This document shows positions 16,179 through 29,220 of a stretch of DNA of 60,886 bases, piece after piece (positions within the stretch are counted from its first letter, which is position 1; the number at the start of each line of letters is the position of its first letter). Under the pieces are notes generated by a model that saw nothing but the letters and a program-made list of their open reading frames with translations, was not told where the DNA came from and searched no databases. The stretch spans positions 1 to 60,886 of the forward strand of contig DATBIK010000026.1 in the NCBI GenBank assembly GCA_036556985.1. Reading direction: 5' to 3'. This DNA is from JAPSGM01 sp036556985. Its GTDB lineage: Bacteria; Chloroflexota; Limnocylindria; QHBO01. Position numbers and translations under genes: made by a program.

Positions 16179-16976
16179 TCAGGATTCGTCCTCCTCGACC
16201 TCCTCAGGCGGCATCTCGGCCGGCCCCTCGTCGAGCTCCTCGAGCGGGGCGGCGCGCTTCAGCGCGGCGAGGCCGTCGTGATCGGTGACGTCCACGCGCA
16301 GCGGGGTCATCGAGGTGTAGCCGTACCGGACCGCCCACAGGTCGGTATCGGCCTCCGTCTCCTGGATGGGAACGACGGTGAACCAGTAGTGCTGGCGACC
16401 CATCGGGTCCTCGGCCGGGACGATCTTGCCGTCGTACTTCTTGTTCGCCTGCCGCGTCCAGCGCATGCCACGCGGGTGGCGGGGGATGTTCACGTTCACG
16501 AGCTCGAGGCCATCCTTGGGCAGGAGGCAGTCGAGGACCTTCTCGACGTGCGGCTCGAGAGCGGCGAAATCGGGCTCGTCACCGGTCACCGGCGTGCTGA
16601 AGGCGATGCCGCGCACGCCGAACAGCACCGCCTGGCGCGCGGCAGCCACGGTTCCCGAGTGCCACGCCCCGTGGCCCAGGTTCGTGCCGAGGTTGATGCC
16701 GGACACCACGATGTCGACGCGATCCCACTGGAACATGCCGAGCGCCACGCAGTCGGCGGGCGTGCCGTTCACGCGGTACGCCTCCACCCCCAGCTCCTCC
16801 ATGACCGGCGTCCGCTTGTAGGAGAGCGGCCGGAAGGCGGTGATCGAGTGCCCCGCGGCGGACTGCTCGACGTCCGGCGCCACCACCCGGACATCGCCGA
16901 ACTTCGTGGCGGCCCGTGCCAGCGCGGCGATTCCCGGCGAGTAGATGCCGTCGTCGTTCGCGACCAGGATCCTCAT
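16179..16976 (-). CDS. surE: 5'/3'-nucleotidase SurE
   Basis: A 265-aa SurE nucleotidase, a metal-dependent phosphatase releasing phosphate from nucleoside monophosphates and short polyphosphates. The N-terminus MRILVANDDG holds the metal-binding Asp pair (8-9); SAAGHSIT, YRVNGTPADCVALG, VSGINLGTNLG and YSGTVAAA-like WHSGTVAAARQA are the family motifs, and YTSMTPLRVD is the conserved C-terminal strand. About 25 acidic residues extend the end (EELDEGPAEMPPEEVEEDES). Upstream of the ATG lie tandem copies of a 15-bp unit that contains GGAGG, so the ribosome-binding region is itself repeated. Confidence 0.95.
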   Translation of the reverse strand: MRILVANDDGIYSPGIAALARAATKFGDVRVVAPDVEQSAAGHSITAFRPLSYKRTPVMEELGVEAYRVNGTPADCVALGMFQWDRVDIVVSGINLGTNLGHGAWHSGTVAAARQAVLFGVRGIAFSTPVTGDEPDFAALEPHVEKVLDCLLPKDGLELVNVNIPRHPRGMRWTRQANKKYDGKIVPAEDPMGRQHYWFTVVPIQETEADTDLWAVRYGYTSMTPLRVDVTDHDGLAALKRAAPLEELDEGPAEMPPEEVEEDES

Positions 16977-17020
16977 GGACCGATGCCTCCTGGACCGATG
17001 CCTCCTGGGCCGATGCCTCC
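16976..17020 (-). repeat. Three tandem 15-bp units carrying the surE ribosome site
   Basis: On the minus strand, GGAGGCATCGGTCCA, GGAGGCATCGGTCCA and GGAGGCATCGGCCCA run head to tail up to and including the first base of the surE ATG. Each unit supplies a GGAGG; the last is 9 nt from the ATG. Units 1 and 2 are identical, unit 3 differs at one base. Tandem copies of this kind can change number by slippage. Confidence 0.85.
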
Positions 17021-17301
17021 TGCAAGTCCCCGGCCCGGTGGGCCACCTGTCCCGTCGGATGGTCCGCCTGGCACTGTCGGGTCCGATGCCCGTCCGGGGA
17101 CAGTGTCGGCGACCCGGAGAGGCCGGACGTCGCGGACCGGGCTCGGGATCCGAAGGGGAACCGGGCTGTGAAGGCGGCGAGGGTCTCTTCGGGCCACGCC
17201 TGTGCGAACGAGGCGAGGGCGGCCGTGGTCGACTGCGGGTTGGCCCGGCCGCCTCGCCGCGTCTGCCGTGGTGCCGGGTCGGCGGTGAAACCCACCCACT
17301 T
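17021..17301. other. Intergenic region upstream of surE, no gene seen
   Basis: About 280 bp of very GC-rich sequence. Open frames exist on both strands but are Arg/Pro-rich, have no ribosome site, and match nothing I recognise. The surE promoter should be here; I cannot point to a clear -10. Confidence 0.4.
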
Positions 17302-17441
17302 TCACCAGCCGGTGGTGATAACGATCAAGATGTCGCCCCCGAAAGCCGAGAGCGCGCCATTTCTGCCCTGTGTTTCACCACTGCCTGGTCAAATCGGGAA
17401 GAAACGACCATTTCGTGATCGATGTCACCACCTGCTGGTGA
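17302..17441. repeat. Array of three TCACCA-N5-TGGTGA palindromes
   Basis: 17-bp palindromes at 17302-17318 (TCACCAGCCGGTGGTGA), 17375-17391 (TCACCACTGCCTGGTCA) and 17425-17441 (TCACCACCTGCTGGTGA); distances 73 and 50 bp. The last one ends 30 bp from the clpB stop. The spacing of 50 bp and the position just behind a stop codon match the other palindrome arrays in this window. Confidence 0.75.
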
Positions 17442-17470
17442 ATTCGACACTGTTACAGCGCAGGTTCCGC

Positions 17471-20133
<2,663 letters not shown>

Positions 20134-20134
<1 letters not shown>

Positions 20135-21144
20135 CAGTGCACCTTCCCATCGCTGCGGGGATCGGGCTGCGGGTGGCGGCCGAGCAGCTTGGCCAGCTCC
20201 TCTCGGCGCTCCTCGTCCAGCTCCGGCAGCACGACCCGGGTGCGGACGACGAGGTCGCCCTTCTCCGACGAGCCGCGCTTCGGCAGCCCGCGGCCCTTGA
20301 TGCGGATCTCCTGGCCGTTCTGGGTGTTCGGGCGGATGCGCAGCTTCACGCTCCCCGTGGGCGTGGGGACGCGCACCTCGGCGCCGAGGAGGGCCTCGGC
20401 CAGGGTCAGCGGCAGCTCGGTGACGAGGTCGGCGCCGCGCCGCTCGAAGCGGGGATCGGCCTTCACCTTCACGTTGATGACGAGGTCGCCGGCTCCCGCG
20501 GCCCCGCCCTTCAGGCCGCCGCCGCGCAGCCGGATGCGCGCCCCGTCGGCCACGCCGGCGGGGATCTTGACCTGGAGGCGCCGGCCGTCGACGTTCACCA
20601 TCCGCTCGGCGCCACGCGCCACCTCGGCCAGGGTCACCTCGGCCTGGGCCTCGGCAGTGGCCACCCGTGCGGGACGGGCCGCGCGGCGCTCGCCGGTGCC
20701 GGCGCCGGTCAGGTCGCCGAAGTCGAAGACCTGCTCGAAGCCGGGCTGGGCCGATGATGCGGCGAAGCCCTCGCCGCCGAAGAAGGTCCGGAAGAAGTCG
20801 CTGAAGCCGCCGAGGTCCTCCGGTGACACGCGGCGGTACTCCCAGCGCGTGCCGCCCGGCGCGCCGCCGAAGCCGGCCCAGTCGGTGGCGCCGCCACCGC
20901 CGTAGCCGGCGTGCTCGTACGCCTGCCAGTTGGCGCCGAGCTCGTCGTAGCGCTTCCGCTTCTCCGGGTCGGAGAGGACGGCGTGCGCCTCGTTCGCGTC
21001 CTTGAAGCGCTTCTCGGCGGCGGCGTCGCCGGGGTTGCGGTCCGGATGGAGCTCACGGGCGAGACGGCGATAGGCCTTCTTGATGTCGGCCTGGCTCGCC
21101 GTCTTCGGGATCCCGAGGATCTCGTAGTAGTCCTTGTACTCCAT
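20134..21144 (-). CDS. CbpA/DnaJ-type J-domain co-chaperone without zinc finger
   Basis: A 336-aa co-chaperone that stimulates DnaK ATPase. Residues 1-70 are a J-domain (MEYKDYYEILGI, ELHPDRNPGD with the HPD catalytic motif); 70-145 are a Gly/Phe-rich linker; the rest are two beta-barrel client-binding domains (VKIPAGVADGARIRLRGGG, VPTPTGSVKLRIRP). The CxxCxGxG zinc repeats of DnaJ are absent, so it is of the CbpA/type II class. It lies 12 bp after lon and overlaps the start of clpB. The dnaK partner is not in the window. Confidence 0.93.
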
Positions 21145-21156
21145 CGGCGCCGCCTG

Positions 21157-23646
<2,490 letters not shown>

Positions 23647-23655
23647 GCCTGTCCT

Positions 23656-24099
23656 TCAGTTCCTTCCGTCGAGCCGCGCCTCGGAACGCTCGTCCGGGGC
23701 ACTCTCCTCGATGAATCGCTCGACATCGTCGGCATCGAACAGGTCGTAGACGCGGATCTTTCCGAGCGCCTCGAGCTGCAGGATCACCTTGACGCCCGCC
23801 AGGTTCACCCCCTGGCGTCGGGTGAGGAAGCGGATGATGCGCACCCGCTGGATATCGGCCTCCGAGTAGAGGCGGAGGTTGTTGCGGCGCTGCGGACAGA
23901 CGAGGCCCTCTTCCTCGTAGATCCGCAGCGTCCGCGGATGCACGCTCGCCAGCTCGGCGGCGATGCTGATGAAGTAGCGCGGCCGGTGCGGGTCGCGGAG
24001 CGAGGTCACTGCCCGCTCCGCGCCACGCGAGCGCCGGCCGCGCGCGTCGGTTCGCTGGGTTCGCCGCTGAGCCGCGAGCTCACGCGGTCGCGTCGCCAT
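23656..24099 (-). CDS. hspR: HspR, MerR-family heat-shock repressor
   Basis: A 147-aa repressor. After a basic N-terminus of about 38 residues comes a MerR-type winged helix: YFISIAAELASVHPRTLRIY, EEEGLVCPQRRNNLRLYSEADI and GVNLAGVKVIL, the last being highly characteristic of HspR. HspR binds HAIR inverted repeats and uses DnaK as co-repressor in actinobacteria. Its ATG overlaps the end of hsp20 by 20 nt. An HAIR-like site lies in the promoter of the operon, so autorepression is likely. The N-terminal extension is longer and more basic than usual. Confidence 0.92.
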   Translation of the reverse strand: MATRPRELAAQRRTQRTDARGRRSRGAERAVTSLRDPHRPRYFISIAAELASVHPRTLRIYEEEGLVCPQRRNNLRLYSEADIQRVRIIRFLTRRQGVNLAGVKVILQLEALGKIRVYDLFDADDVERFIEESAPDERSEARLDGRN

Positions 24100-24571
24100 C
24101 GGTCGATGACTCGACCTGCTTCGGCGCCGCCTTGATATGGATCTGTCGCGGCTTGACCTCCTCGGACTTCGGGATCCTCAGCGTTAGGACGCCGTCCTCG
24201 AAGTTGGCCGTGGCGGCGTCGCCCTGGACCCGGACCGGCAGCTGGAGCTGGCGGTGGAACGAGCCGTAGCGGCGCTCGCGGTAGAGGTACTGGTCGCGCT
24301 CGACCTTCTCGTCCGCCTTGAACTCGCCGCGGATGGAGAGAGTCTGGCCGGTGATGGTGATGTCGACGTCCTCGGCCTTCATGCCCGGCAGGGCGGCGGT
24401 GACGACGATCTCATCGGCGGTCTGGTGCACGTCGAGCGCCGGCGAGGTGCCCTCGCCGTTGTAGGTGCGCAGCGTGAGCGGGCTCACGAACGAGTCCTCG
24501 AACAGGCGGTCCATCGCCTGGCGCAGCGTGACCATCTCGCCGAGTGGGTCGAATCGGGTGATGTTTGCCAT
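24080..24571 (-). CDS. hsp20: Small heat-shock protein, Hsp20 family
   Basis: A 163-aa holdase with an alpha-crystallin domain at about residues 45-140: PALDVHQTADEIVVTAALPG, ITITGQTLSIRGE, RRYGSFHRQLQLP and NFEDGVLTLRIPK. The start is the ATG of MANITRFDPLGEM, which has GGAG 7 nt upstream; an in-frame start nine codons earlier is less likely because the sequence is not conserved-looking and lies closer to the promoter. First gene of hsp20-hspR-lon-cbpA-clpB. Confidence 0.95.
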   Translation of the reverse strand: MANITRFDPLGEMVTLRQAMDRLFEDSFVSPLTLRTYNGEGTSPALDVHQTADEIVVTAALPGMKAEDVDITITGQTLSIRGEFKADEKVERDQYLYRERRYGSFHRQLQLPVRVQGDAATANFEDGVLTLRIPKSEEVKPRQIHIKAAPKQVESSTDGDATA

Positions 24572-24625
24572 TGAAGTGCTCCTTCGAACCTCCTTCACAA
24601 GCCGGTGAAATCGGACCGTGGCGTT

Positions 24626-24655
24626 ACCCTAAACCCTGACAATGACGCTGTCAAG
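24626..24655 (-). promoter_or_regulatory. Heat-shock operon promoter with HAIR-like operator
   Basis: On the minus strand TTGACA (24654-24649), 17-bp spacer, TAGGGT (24631-24626): a near-consensus housekeeping promoter, about 55 nt before the hsp20 ATG. The -35 is inside an inverted repeat CTTGACA-N7-TGTCAGG (plus strand 24635-24655). HspR operators (HAIR) are CTTGAGT-N7-ACTCAAG, so arm length and N7 spacing match though not every base. HspR bound here would cover the -35. Confidence 0.7.
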
Positions 24656-24692
24656 AGTCTTATCACGACCGATGGAGTGGCGGGCTTGCGCT

Positions 24693-24880
24693 GAGCTCGC
24701 TGCAGCAGGGCAGACATGGCCAGGGATGGCCCGTAGGCTGCGGTTGGCCCGATACAGCGGGCCACCGTGAGCGTGAGCGGTGCCGAGTGGCGTCCTTCAT
24801 GCTGCAAGTGGCCCTGCACATCGGGCCGAATCCAGCCAGAAACGACCACCAGGCTGCGTTTGGCCCGATACAGCGGGCCG
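24693..24880 (-). repeat. Four-palindrome intergenic element, copy B (inverted)
   Basis: Reverse orientation relative to copy A. Palindromes at 24861-24880, 24809-24828 and 24745-24764 (TGGCCCGATACAGCGGGCCA on the plus strand); a decayed fourth sits at exactly the expected place, 24693-24712. Distances 52, 64 and 52 bp. Spacer sequences match copy A when reversed (AACGCAGCCTGG; GCATGAAGGACGCC; GCTCACGCTCACGG). The element starts 14 bp beyond the stop of the DUF4129 protein gene and ends about 40 bp upstream of the heat-shock operator. Confidence 0.88.
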
Positions 24881-24893
24881 GTCGTGACAGACC

Positions 24894-26237
24894 TCAGTGG
24901 CGGAGCCGATCCCGGAGTGTCCGAAGGCGTGGCGTCACCCGCGACCGCTCGCGCGGGCCGAGGTCGCGTCCGCCGTAGCGCACGAGCTGGAAGGCAGCCG
25001 CCAGGCGGGCGAGCGCCGGCCCTTCCAGCCCGGCGGACCGCGCCCGCGCGACGTGGGCGGCCGGCGTCTCCTCGGCGAGCCGCGGCCAGCGCCCGTCCCG
25101 TTCGAGCGCCTCGAGCGCGGCGAGGTAGGCCGACGCCGCATCCCCGGCCCGCGGCCGGCGGCGTCGGGTCGGCCGCGCCGCAGCGGGGCGCTCCACCTCC
25201 TCGTCGGGCGGGACGACGATGGAGCGCTCCTCGAAGGGATCGGCCATGGCCATCCGCATCCGCTTCCGCTCCTGCCAGCGCATCCACAGGATCATGCCGA
25301 GCACGACGAGCTCGACGATGAGGATGAGGCCGACGACGACGTAGAAGATGATGATCGGCGCCCGGGTGGTCACCTCGCGCAGGTCGACGGTGAGGTCCGG
25401 CAGCTCGATCTCGCCGATCCCGAAGCCCTCCGGCAGGAACGGGCCGATGGCGTCGGCGAGGGCCGCCGCCAGGTAGATGATCGGCGTGGCGAGCAGGAGG
25501 AGCGCCACGAACAGGGCCTGGAGCGGGCCGAGGATGGCGACCAACAGCGCGCGGGCCGGGATGCCGAGGACGGCAGCGGCCGGAATGGCGAGCAGGGTCA
25601 CGGCCACGGCGATGCCGAGCAGCAGGGCGACCCACGACCGGTTCGCGCGCCAGTCGCTGCCGGTCGTGGCGCGCACCGCCTCGAGCCGCGCCAGCCCCAT
25701 GGCCGTGAAGGCCGCGCCGACGAAGAAGACGGTGCCGATGAAGGCGGCGGCGGTGAACTCCTGCTCCACGCTCCCGCTGCTGGCCAGGTGGCCGACGGCC
25801 CACGGGATGGCGAGGCCGGGCACGCCCCAGCGCAGGAGCCGGTCCTGGATGGCGTCGTCGTCCTCCGCGGTCCGATGCAGCTCACCGCGCCAGAAGGCGA
25901 TCGCCCCCAGCCAGCCGGCGGCGTGCGTGCCGAGCGCGGCGAACAGGTCGCCGCCGGCGATGGACTGCCGGACGACCGGGTCAATGATCCAGCCGGCGGC
26001 GCCGGCCACGAGGGCCAGCAGCGGCAGGCCGAGCGCCTCGGCCGCCGGCGAGCGCCAGCCGCGACGGCGTCCCCAGGCCATGCCAGCGCCGGCCAGCACG
26101 GCGAGCTCGAGCGGGCCGAGCCACGCCGGCTCGCCGGTGAGGGCCTGGATCGCGGCGTAGAGGACCGCCAGCCAGCTGCCCTCGGCGACGACCTGCGTTG
26201 CGGGGAGGAGGTACCTAGCCGCCCAGGACGAGCGCAT
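24894..26237 (-). CDS. DUF4129-type membrane protein of the MoxR-DUF58 cluster
   Basis: A 447-aa protein with about eight to nine membrane helices (1-350), then a cytoplasmic tail with a basic linker (RPTRRRRPRAGD) and a helical domain (ASAYLAALEALERDGRWPRL, EETPAAHVARA) typical of the DUF4129 C-terminus that follows transglutaminase-like membrane proteins. The transglutaminase domain itself is missing. ATG placed where it overlaps the DUF58 gene's last codons by 23 nt; a longer frame reads through that gene. With MoxR and DUF58 it forms a well-known conserved set of uncertain role, perhaps cell-envelope chaperoning. Confidence 0.8.
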   Translation of the reverse strand: MRSSWAARYLLPATQVVAEGSWLAVLYAAIQALTGEPAWLGPLELAVLAGAGMAWGRRRGWRSPAAEALGLPLLALVAGAAGWIIDPVVRQSIAGGDLFAALGTHAAGWLGAIAFWRGELHRTAEDDDAIQDRLLRWGVPGLAIPWAVGHLASSGSVEQEFTAAAFIGTVFFVGAAFTAMGLARLEAVRATTGSDWRANRSWVALLLGIAVAVTLLAIPAAAVLGIPARALLVAILGPLQALFVALLLLATPIIYLAAALADAIGPFLPEGFGIGEIELPDLTVDLREVTTRAPIIIFYVVVGLILIVELVVLGMILWMRWQERKRMRMAMADPFEERSIVVPPDEEVERPAAARPTRRRRPRAGDAASAYLAALEALERDGRWPRLAEETPAAHVARARSAGLEGPALARLAAAFQLVRYGGRDLGPRERSRVTPRLRTLRDRLRH

Positions 26238-27453
26238 CGGGGTGCTCCTGGGTGGGGACGAGGCTCGCGTTCGCCGCGGCGATCCCCGCGGCGCGGGCGG
26301 CAGTCGCGTGCGCCGGGCCATCCGGCCCGGCGGCGGCGAGCTCGACGCTGTAGCCGCTGCGGGCCAGGCGGCGGGCGGCGGGCAGGAAGGTCCGCGGGTC
26401 GCGGACGGAGAGGAGGAGGACTGTGCCGCCCGGCGCCAGGCGGCGGGTGAGCCAGGTGAGGAGGCCGCCGTAGGGCCCGGAGCTGATCGGGCCGATGCGT
26501 GCCAGCAGTGCGCCGACGCGGCCGACCTGGCTGGCCGACGCCTGCGGCGCCAGCCAGGCGAAGCGCTGCGGCGTGCCGGTGAAGCTCGCCGCCGCGATCC
26601 CCACCGAGGCGCCGTCGTCGAGCAGGCGGCGCGCGATCGAGGCGGCCGCCACGCATAGCCCCTCGAAGGCGGGCTCGTCCCAGGTCATCTCCCAGTGCGG
26701 GCCGGGCAGCGTCTGCACGTCGAGCGCGATGAGCACCTCGCGGCCGCGCGCCGGCTCGTAGCGGCGGCTCACCGGGCTGCCGAGGCGGGCCGTCGCCCGC
26801 CAGTGCACGCGGCGCAGCGTGTCGCCGGGCTGGAAGGGCCGGACGCCGCCGAAGAGGGCCGGGTCCACGAACAGCGAGCGCCGCGCGCGCCGCTCGCCCA
26901 TCGGCGAGGCTTCCTGGCCGGCGCGGCGCACGGGGAGCGTGCGCGGCGAGACGACGAGGGAGGCCGGCATCTCGAGCGCCTCGTCCACCGCGTCCCGCCC
27001 GAGGATGTCGCGGACACGGATGCGCACCGGTCCGAAGTCGTAGACGCCGCGCCGCACCTCGTCGAGGTGGAAGTGGCGCACCACCCGCTCGTACCAGGTC
27101 AGCGACCAGGCGTTGTGCAGGATCCGCCGCCCGGTCACCTCGTTGTCGCGGTCAAGGTGCGGCCGCTCGCGGATCTCCAGCCCGTCGGTCACGAGGTCCT
27201 CGACCCCGACCCAGGGCAGCGGCAACGGCTTGCGGTTCCAGATCGTGACATCGAGCGGCAGCGAGTCGCCGGCCACCGCGCGCGTCGCCCCGATGTCGCG
27301 GCGGTACTCCACCCGGCGCACGCCGAAGCGCGTCCAGAGCCGGGTCAGCGACGCGTACAGGAACGTCACCGCCGCGACGAGCAGGAGTCCGGGCGCGGAC
27401 AGGGCCGCGCCGGCCAGCGCCAGGGCCAGGGCCAGCAGCAGCCAGCGGTTCAT
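26215..27453 (-). CDS. DUF58 domain protein
   Basis: A 412-aa protein with two N-terminal helices (to about 38), a beta-rich region (to about 200) and the DUF58 motif FQPGDTLRRVHWRATARLG at about 216, followed by a von Willebrand factor A-like fold (VLIALDVQTLPG). DUF58 proteins are nearly always encoded next to MoxR ATPases, as here (10 bp gap). ATG in the context GGACCGATG. Probable role: envelope or metal-insertion complex assembled by MoxR; not proven. Confidence 0.88.
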   Translation of the reverse strand: MNRWLLLALALALAGAALSAPGLLLVAAVTFLYASLTRLWTRFGVRRVEYRRDIGATRAVAGDSLPLDVTIWNRKPLPLPWVGVEDLVTDGLEIRERPHLDRDNEVTGRRILHNAWSLTWYERVVRHFHLDEVRRGVYDFGPVRIRVRDILGRDAVDEALEMPASLVVSPRTLPVRRAGQEASPMGERRARRSLFVDPALFGGVRPFQPGDTLRRVHWRATARLGSPVSRRYEPARGREVLIALDVQTLPGPHWEMTWDEPAFEGLCVAAASIARRLLDDGASVGIAAASFTGTPQRFAWLAPQASASQVGRVGALLARIGPISSGPYGGLLTWLTRRLAPGGTVLLLSVRDPRTFLPAARRLARSGYSVELAAAGPDGPAHATAARAAGIAAANASLVPTQEHPDALVLGG

Positions 27454-27463
27454 CGGTCCGCGC

Positions 27464-28453
27464 TCAGGCGTCTCCGTCGGCGGGCAGCGGCAGCGGCACG
27501 CCCTCGAGCACCGCGTCCACCACGCCGGCCACCGTCGCGCCGCGCAGCTCGCGGTCGATGTCGAGCAGGAGCCGATGCTCGAGCACGGAGTGGGCGAGCG
27601 CCCGCACGTCATCGGGCAGGACGAAGTCGCGACCGTCGAGGAGCGCCCAGGCCTGCGCCGCGCGGTACAGGGCGACGCTGCTGCGCGGGGAGGCGCCGAG
27701 CCGCACGTCGTCGTGGTCGCGCGTCGCCCGCACGAGCGCGACGAGGTACTGCTCCACGTCCTCCGCCACGCGGACGGTGCGCGCCGCCTCGCGCAGGGCG
27801 CGGACGTCGTCGGCCGAGGCGACCTGGCCCACGCCGTCCATCGGCTCGGCGGAGGCCTGGTGACGGGCGGCGATGCGGCGCTCGGCACCCTCGTCCGGGT
27901 AGCCGATGGCGATGCGCAGCAGGAATCGGTCGAGCTGTGCCTCGGGAAGCGCGAACGTCCCCTCCAGCTCGATCGGGTTCTGGGTGGCCAGCACGAGGAA
28001 CGGGTCCGGCAGCGGCCGTGTCTCGCCCTCGGCGCTCACCTGGCGCTCCTGCATGGCCTCGAGCAGTGCTGACTGGGTGCGCGGCGTGGCGCGGTTGATC
28101 TCGTCGACGAGCAGCACGTTCGTGAACACCGGCCCCGGGACGAAGCGGAACGACGTCCCCTCCAGGATGCTCGATCCGGTGACGTCGCCGGGCAGCAGGT
28201 CGGGCGTGCCCTGCACGCGCGCAAAGCGCAGGCCCAGCGAGGCGGCGAAGGCGCGGGCGAGCAGCGTTTTGCCGACGCCGGGCACGTCCTCCACCAGCGC
28301 GTGGCCCTCGGCCAGCAGGGCGGTGGCGAGGAGGCGGAGCGGTTCCTCCGCGCCGACCACGGCCGCCGACACGGCGCCGCCCACCTGCTCCAGGAAGCGG
28401 TCGCCGCGGGGCACACCATGCTCGGCCGAGGGCTGGGCGAGCGTCTCGGTCAT
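27464..28453 (-). CDS. MoxR family AAA+ ATPase
   Basis: A 329-aa MoxR ATPase: Walker A EDVPGVGKTLLARA, Walker B VLLVDEINRA, RTQSALLEAMQERQVS, sensor-1 LATQNPIELEGTFALPEAQL, and a C-terminal lid with GASPRSSVALYRAAQAWAL. MoxR proteins act as chaperones that mature or activate partner complexes carrying vWA domains. The ATG (MTETLAQPS) was chosen over a longer Arg-rich extension of 97 codons that reads antisense-like sequence. It lies 14 bp after the gene for a small membrane protein and directly before DUF58. Confidence 0.93.
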   Translation of the reverse strand: MTETLAQPSAEHGVPRGDRFLEQVGGAVSAAVVGAEEPLRLLATALLAEGHALVEDVPGVGKTLLARAFAASLGLRFARVQGTPDLLPGDVTGSSILEGTSFRFVPGPVFTNVLLVDEINRATPRTQSALLEAMQERQVSAEGETRPLPDPFLVLATQNPIELEGTFALPEAQLDRFLLRIAIGYPDEGAERRIAARHQASAEPMDGVGQVASADDVRALREAARTVRVAEDVEQYLVALVRATRDHDDVRLGASPRSSVALYRAAQAWALLDGRDFVLPDDVRALAHSVLEHRLLLDIDRELRGATVAGVVDAVLEGVPLPLPADGDA

Positions 28454-28467
28454 GCCATGGCTACCCG

Positions 28468-29220
28468 TCACAGGGCCGTGGCGTTCACGATCACCCACTC
28501 CCGCGACCCCAGCGCGGCTGCCCGCGCCTCCAGATCCAGGCGCAGGACCGACGCGATCGGCACCGGCACGAGCTCGCTTCCGTCGAAGATGCCGAACACC
28601 TTCGTCGGGCGACGCTGGAACTCGACGACTTCCGCGTTCGCGGTCGCACGAGTGGGCTCGATCTGGGTGATCACGACGCGAACGTCGCGGAGCAGGTTCT
28701 GGGTGGCATCGCCGCAATCCTCGGCGAGGCGACCGGCGTCGCACAGCTGCCGTAGGCGGGCAAGCGCCTCACCCGGCGCGCCCTCCAGGATGATGCCCGG
28801 TCCGGCGGTATCCGCCCACGACGTCACGTAGGCATCGACCACCGCGGCAGGCGTGGCACGCTCGGCGGCGACGAGCCAGAAGCCGGTGCCCCACACCAGG
28901 AGCGGCACCGCCAGCCAGGCGATCGTGGCCGCCGGCGAGCGGGGCTGCGCGGTCGGGGCGGCGCCCTGGAAGGCCCGCGCCCGCCGGAACGTGGCGATCG
29001 CCTTCGCGGCCCAGGCCACGAGGAACGCCACGCCAAGGAGATAGGGGACGAGGTACCAGGTCGTGTCGGCGAGGAGGATCGTGGCGGCGGCGAGGACGGC
29101 GATGGCGACCGCCTCGGCGGCCAGCCAGGCGACGGCCGCGCGACGGCGGCCCATGGCCAGGTCCCCGAGTCCCCAGCCCACCAGGGCCAGGCGCAGCGCC
29201 CGCTCCGGCGGGACGGTCAC
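28468..29220 (-). CDS. Membrane protein of unknown function ahead of MoxR
   Basis: A 250-aa protein: four membrane helices in residues about 5-125 (with a cytoplasmic loop RRARAFQGAAPTAQPRS), then an exported alpha/beta domain of about 120 residues with two Cys (LCDAGRLAEDC) that could form a disulfide, and a repeated pattern of mixed strands (VVITQIEPTRATANAEVVEF). GTG start overlaps the TrkA stop (GTGA). Presumably part of the MoxR-DUF58 unit by position. No family named. Confidence 0.75.
   Translation of the reverse strand: MTVPPERALRLALVGWGLGDLAMGRRRAAVAWLAAEAVAIAVLAAATILLADTTWYLVPYLLGVAFLVAWAAKAIATFRRARAFQGAAPTAQPRSPAATIAWLAVPLLVWGTGFWLVAAERATPAAVVDAYVTSWADTAGPGIILEGAPGEALARLRQLCDAGRLAEDCGDATQNLLRDVRVVITQIEPTRATANAEVVEFQRRPTKVFGIFDGSELVPVPIASVLRLDLEARAAALGSREWVIVNATAL

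Noticed and set aside
16579..17305. ORFs in the region upstream of surE that overlap its start
   Set aside because: No ribosome site, Arg/Pro/Gly-rich, and they run into surE in another frame; the 15-bp repeats give the periodic residues.
24594..24609. TTCAC...GTGAA palindrome in the hsp20 leader as another palindrome-array member
   Set aside because: Only one copy; no partner at 50 or 62 bp. It may be a chance palindrome or a leader hairpin.
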